A stretch of 64,000 nucleotides of DNA. It comes from an uncultured Thermomicrobia bacterium (lineage in GTDB: Bacteria > Chloroflexota > Chloroflexia > Thermomicrobiales > JALYUS01). The stretch spans positions 13,749-77,748 of the forward strand of contig CALBSO010000157.1 in the NCBI GenBank assembly GCA_937968015.1, in the 5' to 3' direction. The notes beneath the pieces are model-generated. The model was given only the letters and a program-made list of their open reading frames with translations. It ran no database searches and was not told the origin of the DNA. Numbering within the stretch: position 1 is the first letter of the stretch; each line of letters begins with the position of its first letter. The translations under genes and the position numbers were made by a program. This document shows positions 59,336 to 64,000 of this stretch, piece by piece.

Positions 59336-60448
59336 CTAGCGATCACCGACGGCCTCCATGACGATCCCGGCGACCTGTTCAACAGCGCTGAAATCGGCGG
59401 TGAGCCGGTTCTTCGTCAGCGCGAACGCGATCCCGGTGGCGGTGTCCGCGAACGCGTTGCTCCCGCCGACGCCCCCCCACCCGAACGCGGTCGGGGGAGC
59501 TTGCGGGTCGGCCCCGGGACGGCCGATGGCGTACCCCAGCGCCCACGTGGACGGGGAGCCGAAGATCTCGTCGGCGCCACTGAACGCCACCGCGGATACC
59601 TCGCACAGTCGTTCGGGCGAGATCAGCCGGACGCCGTCCACCTCGCCCAGCAACGCGGCGTACATGCGGGCCACGGCGCGGGCGGACATCTTGCCGCCCG
59701 CGGGGATGTCGGCCTGCAGCACGTCGGTGCGGTTGCCGAACGTGGCGGTCGGGGTTACTACCCGCGGCGCCAGCTTGAAGAATGGGGAATCATCGGGCAG
59801 CGCGGCGAGAAACTCCGCGTCGCCTTCCGCGTCCTCCAGCCGGGCCAGCCTGCCCAATGCGGACTGCGGAACACCGAAGAAGAGCTCGTCGGCGACGCCC
59901 AGCGGCTCGGCCACTTCCTCCCGCAACACCTGTGAGATGGGCTTGCCAGTGGCCCGGCGGACGAGCTCGCCAACGATGTAACCGAACGGGTAGGCGTGGT
60001 AGGCAGTCTTCGTGCCCGGTTCCCACCAGGGCACGGCGTCGGCGATCAGGGCACACATCTTCTGCCAATCGCACAGGTCCTCGGGCGTCGTGTCAGCCGG
60101 CACGCCGGGCACGCCGACCGTGTGCGTCAAGACGTGTTGCACGGTCGCCTTCTCCTTGCCGTGCGCGCCGAACTCCGGCCACAGCGCGACGATCGGGGTG
60201 TCGTAGTCGAAGAGGCCGCGCTCGGCGAGGATGTGGGCCACCGTCGCGGTCGCGCCCTTGCCGGTGGAGTAGACGTAGAAGGGCGTGTCCGACGTGACCG
60301 GGCGTCCGGTTGCCGGATCGGCGACGCCCGCAACGGCGTCGACCACGAGGTGACCGTGCCGGTAGACGGCGACTTGCAGGCCCCGCTCGGCACCGGATTC
60401 GACGAGCTGATCAATCGTTCGCTGGACGCGCTGCTGCAGATCGTTCAT
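59336..60448 (-). CDS. Serine hydrolase of the beta-lactamase/EstB family
   Basis: ATG 60448, nine bases after AAGGAGG, gives 370 residues; ATG 60454 is the alternative. SxxK appears as VYSTGKGATATVAHILAERG and the Tyr motif as TAYHAYPFGYIVGELVRRAT. Glycine-rich AFGWGGVGGSNAFADTATGI replaces KTG near the C-terminus, as in actinobacterial EstB-like esterases. It is last in a VOC-sigma-hydrolase operon. No signal peptide, so it acts inside the cell. Confidence 0.88.
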   Translation of the reverse strand: MNDLQQRVQRTIDQLVESGAERGLQVAVYRHGHLVVDAVAGVADPATGRPVTSDTPFYVYSTGKGATATVAHILAERGLFDYDTPIVALWPEFGAHGKEKATVQHVLTHTVGVPGVPADTTPEDLCDWQKMCALIADAVPWWEPGTKTAYHAYPFGYIVGELVRRATGKPISQVLREEVAEPLGVADELFFGVPQSALGRLARLEDAEGDAEFLAALPDDSPFFKLAPRVVTPTATFGNRTDVLQADIPAGGKMSARAVARMYAALLGEVDGVRLISPERLCEVSAVAFSGADEIFGSPSTWALGYAIGRPGADPQAPPTAFGWGGVGGSNAFADTATGIAFALTKNRLTADFSAVEQVAGIVMEAVGDR

Positions 60449-60512
60449 GACCATCGTCCTCCTTGACATTGCGTTCGACCAGCCGCGATGGCGGTCCACC
60501 GACCGTTCGTCC

Positions 60513-61493
60513 TCAGAGCGTCGGTGGGAGGCCGAATGCCGGGAACAGCCCGGCGCCGAACGTCGTGATCTCTGCGATGACGCCGTCCGCGATGCGCAGG
60601 ACATCGAGCTTGAACGCCCGGAACGCGGAGTCGCCCGGCCGACGGAGGTAGCTCGCGGCCGTCGGCATCCGGTTGGCTTGCGTCGGCACAAGGCGCCAAT
60701 CGCCGTCCCTCTCCTCGCCAAACGCGCGCTCGAGGAGTGGCGCGATCGCCGCGAGCCCCTCGAAGCAGAAGGGGTTCGGCGGCATCGTGATCCGGATGTC
60801 CTGCGCCGCGATCGCGACGGCAGCCACGGCGTCGCACCGTTCATGTGCGGCGATGAACCGCGCGAGCAGCACCCGTTCCTCGTCGCTCGGCTCCCGTGCG
60901 GACCACTCCGCGCGCCGCGCCGGTAGATGCTCCTGCATCGTCGCGCGCGCGCGCTGGAGCGCACTGTTCGCTGCGGCGACGCTCGTCTCGAGGAGGGACG
61001 CCGTCTCGCTGGCCGGCCAGCCGAGCACGTCGCGCACGATCAACGCCGCGCGCTGTCTCGGCGGCAGGATCTGCATGGCGGCGAGGAACGCGAGCGCGAT
61101 CGTCTCCCGCTCGACGATGATCGCGTCCGGCTGCTCGTCGCTCGGCGCAACCTCGTCCAGCAATCGGTCCGGGTATGGCTGGAGCCACGGCACCTCGGCG
61201 AAGGAGTGCAACGTCGTCAGACGACGCGAGCGCCGCCGGAGCATGTCGAGGCACACGTTCGTGGCGATGCGGTAGAGCCACGCACGGAACAATGCGCTGC
61301 CGTCGAAGCTGTCACGGCTGCGCCACGCGCGCAGGAACGTCTCCTGCACGGCGTCCTCCGCTTCGTCGAACGAGGCAAGCATCCGGTAGCAGTGGACGTG
61401 CAGTTCGCGCCGGTGGCGCTCGGTGAGCGCCGCGAAGGCGGGTGCTTCACCGGCGATCGCGGCGGCGCCTTCGTCAGTCCGGTCCATCGTCAT
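60513..61493 (-). CDS. ECF sigma factor with C-terminal SnoaL-like domain
   Basis: ATG 61493 (MTMDRTD) or 61487 gives about 326 residues. Region 2 is YRMLASFDEAEDAVQETFLR with RAWLYRIATNVCLDMLRRRS, and region 4 is LPPRQRAALIVRDVLGWPAS with SVAAANSALQRARA. A SnoaL-like domain of about 120 residues follows (LARFIAAHERCDAVAAVAIA), as in ECF41/ECF56-type sigma factors, which are controlled by this tail instead of an anti-sigma factor. The VOC protein upstream and hydrolase downstream are likely targets. Confidence 0.9.
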   Translation of the reverse strand: MTMDRTDEGAAAIAGEAPAFAALTERHRRELHVHCYRMLASFDEAEDAVQETFLRAWRSRDSFDGSALFRAWLYRIATNVCLDMLRRRSRRLTTLHSFAEVPWLQPYPDRLLDEVAPSDEQPDAIIVERETIALAFLAAMQILPPRQRAALIVRDVLGWPASETASLLETSVAAANSALQRARATMQEHLPARRAEWSAREPSDEERVLLARFIAAHERCDAVAAVAIAAQDIRITMPPNPFCFEGLAAIAPLLERAFGEERDGDWRLVPTQANRMPTAASYLRRPGDSAFRAFKLDVLRIADGVIAEITTFGAGLFPAFGLPPTL

Positions 61494-61533
61494 CTGAACC
61501 CCAGTCCGCGCGTCACGTTCGCGATCGTCCCGG

Positions 61534-61953
61534 TCATGCCCCGGGCTCCGTTCGCCTGACCTCCTGGACAAGCCAGCCGTTGCCGTCGGGGTCGTTGAAG
61601 GAGAGGAACGAACCGTAATTGCTACGTTGGGGATCGGGCCCCGGCGCCTGACTGCCCGACGCGAAATGGTAGATCTCGCTGACGTCCGCCCCACGTTCGA
61701 CGAGCTCGGCGCGAGCGGCGTCGATGTTGGGGACGACCAGGTGCAGGCCCTGGACGGAGCCCGGCGCCGCTTCTGTGCTCCCCGTCATAAGGGCGATCGA
61801 GCACGCCGAGCCTGGCGGGGTCAGCTGCACGACGCGAAAGTCGCCAGCGCGATGGTCAACGTCCAGATTGAAGCCAGCCTTCTCGGTGTAGAAAGCCTTG
61901 GCACGGTCCACGTCCGAGACGGGAACCACCACGAGTTCGAGTTTCCAATCCAC
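61534..61953 (-). CDS. VOC-family (glyoxalase-like) protein
   Basis: The 139-residue protein starts MDWKLELVVVPVSDVDRAKA and has the paired beta-alpha-beta-beta-beta VOC modules, with YTEKAGFNLDVDH and SFNDPDGNGWLVQEV. Such proteins are glyoxalases, dioxygenases or antibiotic-binding proteins. It has AAGGAGG upstream and is first in the operon with the ECF sigma factor, 40 bases away. ECF41/56-type sigma genes are often next to small enzymes like this. Confidence 0.88.
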   Translation of the reverse strand: MDWKLELVVVPVSDVDRAKAFYTEKAGFNLDVDHRAGDFRVVQLTPPGSACSIALMTGSTEAAPGSVQGLHLVVPNIDAARAELVERGADVSEIYHFASGSQAPGPDPQRSNYGSFLSFNDPDGNGWLVQEVRRTEPGA

Positions 61954-62586
61954 GATGCATCCTCCTTGTTGTCATCGGCTGAGTTGCCGACGTTCCTGGA
62001 GGTGAAACGTCGGCACCCACGGAAACTCATCGGTGGTGCGATGAGGAGGCCCGGATCGGAAGTGTACAACACTCGTCGCCCAACCCCTTGGATCGGTTCG
62101 ATTTCTGCGAACCGGTGGAGATACGCGACTTCCGATGCTGCGCACAACATCATTGCCGTACGGTCCTCTGTAGTTCTCTTTGTCACTTGCCCTCAGAAAA
62201 CCGTCGAAATTGTGACCGGAATGGGCTTACCCCATGGCGTGACGAGGTGTGGATTTCAGCGCTCATTTGACCCTTAAATGGAGGCGACGACGCCTTTTTT
62301 CAACAAGTGCGATACTGCCGTGCGGTGCCACTGATGGATAAAAATGGCCGGTCGCCAGCGTCGGTGTTCAGTAAGGCAGCCGGATTGGGCGATCTATTTT
62401 TAGACCAGACCTGTGATGGAGACCATTGAGGAGAACAGGAGATACGGCTCTTAGACAACATCGTGATCGCACATCAAGCGGACCCGCCTCCAGCCGACGC
62501 GGCTGCCGCTGCGCCGAACGACCACGCGCGATAACCGAGAGATAGCTCGCACAAGAGTCTCTGTGACATGGTGTGAGCGTCCGTGA
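61954..62586. other. Long intergenic region
   Basis: These 633 bases separate the VOC gene from the RibD-C paralog. Apart from the hairpin at 61985-62015 and a terminator-like plus-strand hairpin at 62282-62300 (AGGCG, ACGA, CGCCT, then T run), I see no ORF of credible composition, tRNA or repeat. The base composition is less GC-rich than the coding parts. Confidence 0.5.
61985..62015 (-). promoter_or_regulatory. Perfect inverted repeat upstream of the VOC-sigma operon
   Basis: TGCCGACGTT (61985-61994) and AACGTCGGCA (62006-62015) are a perfect 10-bp inverted pair with an 11-base loop, 31 bases upstream of the VOC start. It could be a regulator site or an mRNA hairpin. The -35/-10 of an ECF promoter cannot be called by eye. 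Confidence 0.5.
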
Positions 62587-63168
62587 TCACCGCTGCGAGT
62601 TGGCCGACCCCTCGCCTTCCGTTCCTGCTGGCTGGTAGGTGAGCACAACGACGCCTGAACTGAATGCCTTTGTTTCCACCAGTCTCAGCACCCTCGTATC
62701 GCTCCCGTCTCGAAAGAGACGCTTTCCGCTCCCCAGGACAATGGGATGGACCATGAACCGATACTCATCAATGAGACCATGCTGCATCAGCGTATGGAGA
62801 AGCCCGCCACTGCCAGCGAGCAAGATGTCCTGACCAGGCTGCTGCTTTAGCCGGGATACTTCTTCCGCGACATTCCCCTTAATCAACCGTGAATTGTTCC
62901 ACTCAACCCTTTCCAGGGTCGTTGATGCTACATACTTGGGCATGCCGTTCATTTTCTCACCGAATTCCCCTGTACCAGTCATGGTTGGCCAGGCCGCTGC
63001 AAAGCCTTGATAGGTCACGCGCCCCAGGAGAAGCGCATCGCTCGCAAAGAGTTCATCGGATTTAAACTTCGCCGCCTCGTCATTCCAGAATTGAAAGGAC
63101 CACTGGCCTGGCTCTTCCATGACGCCATCCAGCGTCACGTACTCTGAGACAATTACTCTTCTCATCAA
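62587..63168 (-). CDS. RibD C-terminal/DHFR-like family protein (copy 2)
   Basis: The 193-residue protein begins MMRRVIVSEYVTLDGVMEEP and has LLLGRVTYQGFAAAWPTMTG and GSGGLLHTLMQHGLIDEYRF, matching the YyaP-type family and the copy at 26159-26707. The fold binds NADPH. Unlike copy 1 it has no adjacent regulator. It diverges from the LLM oxidoreductase. Confidence 0.88.
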   Translation of the reverse strand: MMRRVIVSEYVTLDGVMEEPGQWSFQFWNDEAAKFKSDELFASDALLLGRVTYQGFAAAWPTMTGTGEFGEKMNGMPKYVASTTLERVEWNNSRLIKGNVAEEVSRLKQQPGQDILLAGSGGLLHTLMQHGLIDEYRFMVHPIVLGSGKRLFRDGSDTRVLRLVETKAFSSGVVVLTYQPAGTEGEGSANSQR

Positions 63169-63489
63169 ACCCTCCTGCGTACTTGGTTGTAATCTTCATC
63201 GGGCATCACCCCTCGCCGTTGCAGAACCCGCGTTCTGATCATAGCGCCACTGTCAAGCCTCATGCGGTTCGTCTCACGTCGCAGTCAGAGACGCATTTCG
63301 AACCGATTTCCCTTGCTACTGTAAGGCGAGATTGGTGTTTCTGTTACGCGAAGTGAACGTCCAATGTAACGGTTGGAGTGAGAAGCGCCGACGCAGTGAG
63401 ATATAACAGTCATTGGCAATGGATGTATCCTCTCCGCAGGAGGGCACGATCATCACCACTGTGAGCGACGAAAAGAAGAGGAGGCACAG
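63169..63489. other. Divergent intergenic region
   Basis: This 321-base gap separates the RibD-C gene and the LLM gene, which point away from each other. TATAAC at 63402-63407 could be a -10 element for the LLM gene, but no good -35 is at the right distance. No other structure is evident. Confidence 0.35.
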
Positions 63490-64000
63490 ATGCAGCTCGG
63501 CTATTTCACGATGCCACTCCATCCACCCGGCTCAGATATTAGCCAAACGATGGCCCATGACCTCGCGCAACTGATTGAGCTCGACCGTCTCGGCTACCGC
63601 GAAGCCTGGATCGGCGAGCACTTCACGTCGCAATGGGAGAACATCCCCTGCCCCGATCTCTTCATCGCGCAGGCGTTGGCGCTCACGAAGCGGATCGTGC
63701 TGGGGACGGGCGTCTCCTGCCTGCCCAACCATCACCCGCTGATGCTGGCACAACGGATCGCGCAGCTTGACCAGATGGCGCGGGGCCGCTTCTGCTGGGG
63801 GATCGGATCGGGCGGCTTCCCCGGTGACTTCGAACTGTTCGACATTGATGTGCAGCGCATGGAACAGCGGCAATTGACGCGCGACGTGCTCGACGCGGTG
63901 CTGGCGCTCTGGGATGACCCGCAGCCGGGGCTGGTGGAACATCCGCGCTGGCGCTACCGGGTGCCGGAACATCAGGATGACATCAGCCTTGCGCTCCACC
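63490..64000 (+). CDS. LLM-class flavin-dependent oxidoreductase (partial, 3' end off window)
   Basis: ATG 63490 after AGAGGAGG opens a frame of 170 residues to the window edge: MQLGYFTMPLHPPGSDISQT, then REAWIGEHFTSQWENIPCPD, KRIVLGTGVSCLPNHHPLML and RGRFCWGIGSGGFPGDFELF. These match the N-terminal half of luciferase-like monooxygenases that use F420 or FMN. The gene continues beyond the window. Confidence 0.88.
   Translation, partial: MQLGYFTMPLHPPGSDISQTMAHDLAQLIELDRLGYREAWIGEHFTSQWENIPCPDLFIAQALALTKRIVLGTGVSCLPNHHPLMLAQRIAQLDQMARGRFCWGIGSGGFPGDFELFDIDVQRMEQRQLTRDVLDAVLALWDDPQPGLVEHPRWRYRVPEHQDDISLALH

Noticed and set aside
62282..62300. Small RNA ending in a plus-strand terminator
   Set aside because: The stem is only five base pairs and no promoter or transcript start is evident upstream.

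Overview
The window is high-GC bacterial chromosome with no rRNA, tRNA or phage genes. Tat-type lipoproteins with LAACGG lipoboxes followed by long Ala/Thr/Pro-rich linkers, many two-component proteins, crotonase clusters and BMP/Dpp-type ABC importers suggest Chloroflexota, perhaps near Thermomicrobia. That placement is inference; no phylogenetic marker was tested.

Layout. 1-4770 (minus): a BMP-type nucleoside importer operon (lipoprotein, double ATPase, two permeases). 5044-5918: an EamA transporter split into two half-size genes. 6030-11748 (plus): a copper island with csoR, a copA whose product ends in a cupredoxin domain, a copZ-like chaperone, an alpha/beta hydrolase and a PF03773 permease with its own CsoR-type operator. 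11899-15831 (minus): a heterodimeric ABC exporter preceded by a promoter, a 42-codon leader ORF and a terminator whose 5' arm can pair with the end of that ORF, which looks like ribosome-mediated attenuation. 16019-31701: mixed genes, including two secreted proteins sharing an unnamed domain (LVxYFDKxRME), a methyltransferase, PAP2 plus CBS, SMP-30, a membrane-anchored propeller protein, a possible PD-(D/E)XK protein, a transposase remnant, a RibD-C/AraC pair, a class A beta-lactamase-like protein and a PAS-GAF kinase. 31879-35059: three crotonases and zinc-ribbon proteins. 35331-37384: an OmpR-type two-component pair. 37652-41840: Nfu-N protein and a dipeptide-type ABC importer. 42000-42591: three tiny genes in tandem. 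42715-50472: inositol phosphatase family, receiver protein, SH3 lipoprotein, large hybrid kinase, molybdopterin oxidoreductase, MFS. 50571-59219: AKR-GNAT-serine hydrolase operon, folC-folP, CHRD protein, PDH E1 alpha/beta. 59336-64000: VOC-ECF sigma-hydrolase operon, a second RibD-C protein and a truncated LLM flavin oxidoreductase.

The most unusual global feature is a set of about 14 intergenic palindromes. Most are built of short heptamer arrays (GAGTAAC, GAGCAAT, GACTGAG types) facing each other across a spacer, always with the purine-rich arm 5'. Many start exactly at a stop codon; in two genes the array supplies the last codons and the stop. One sits in frame inside the hybrid kinase and another encodes the N-terminus of the BMP ATPase. 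The three best candidates for new biology are this palindrome family, the ABC exporter attenuator and the CopA-cupredoxin fusion.
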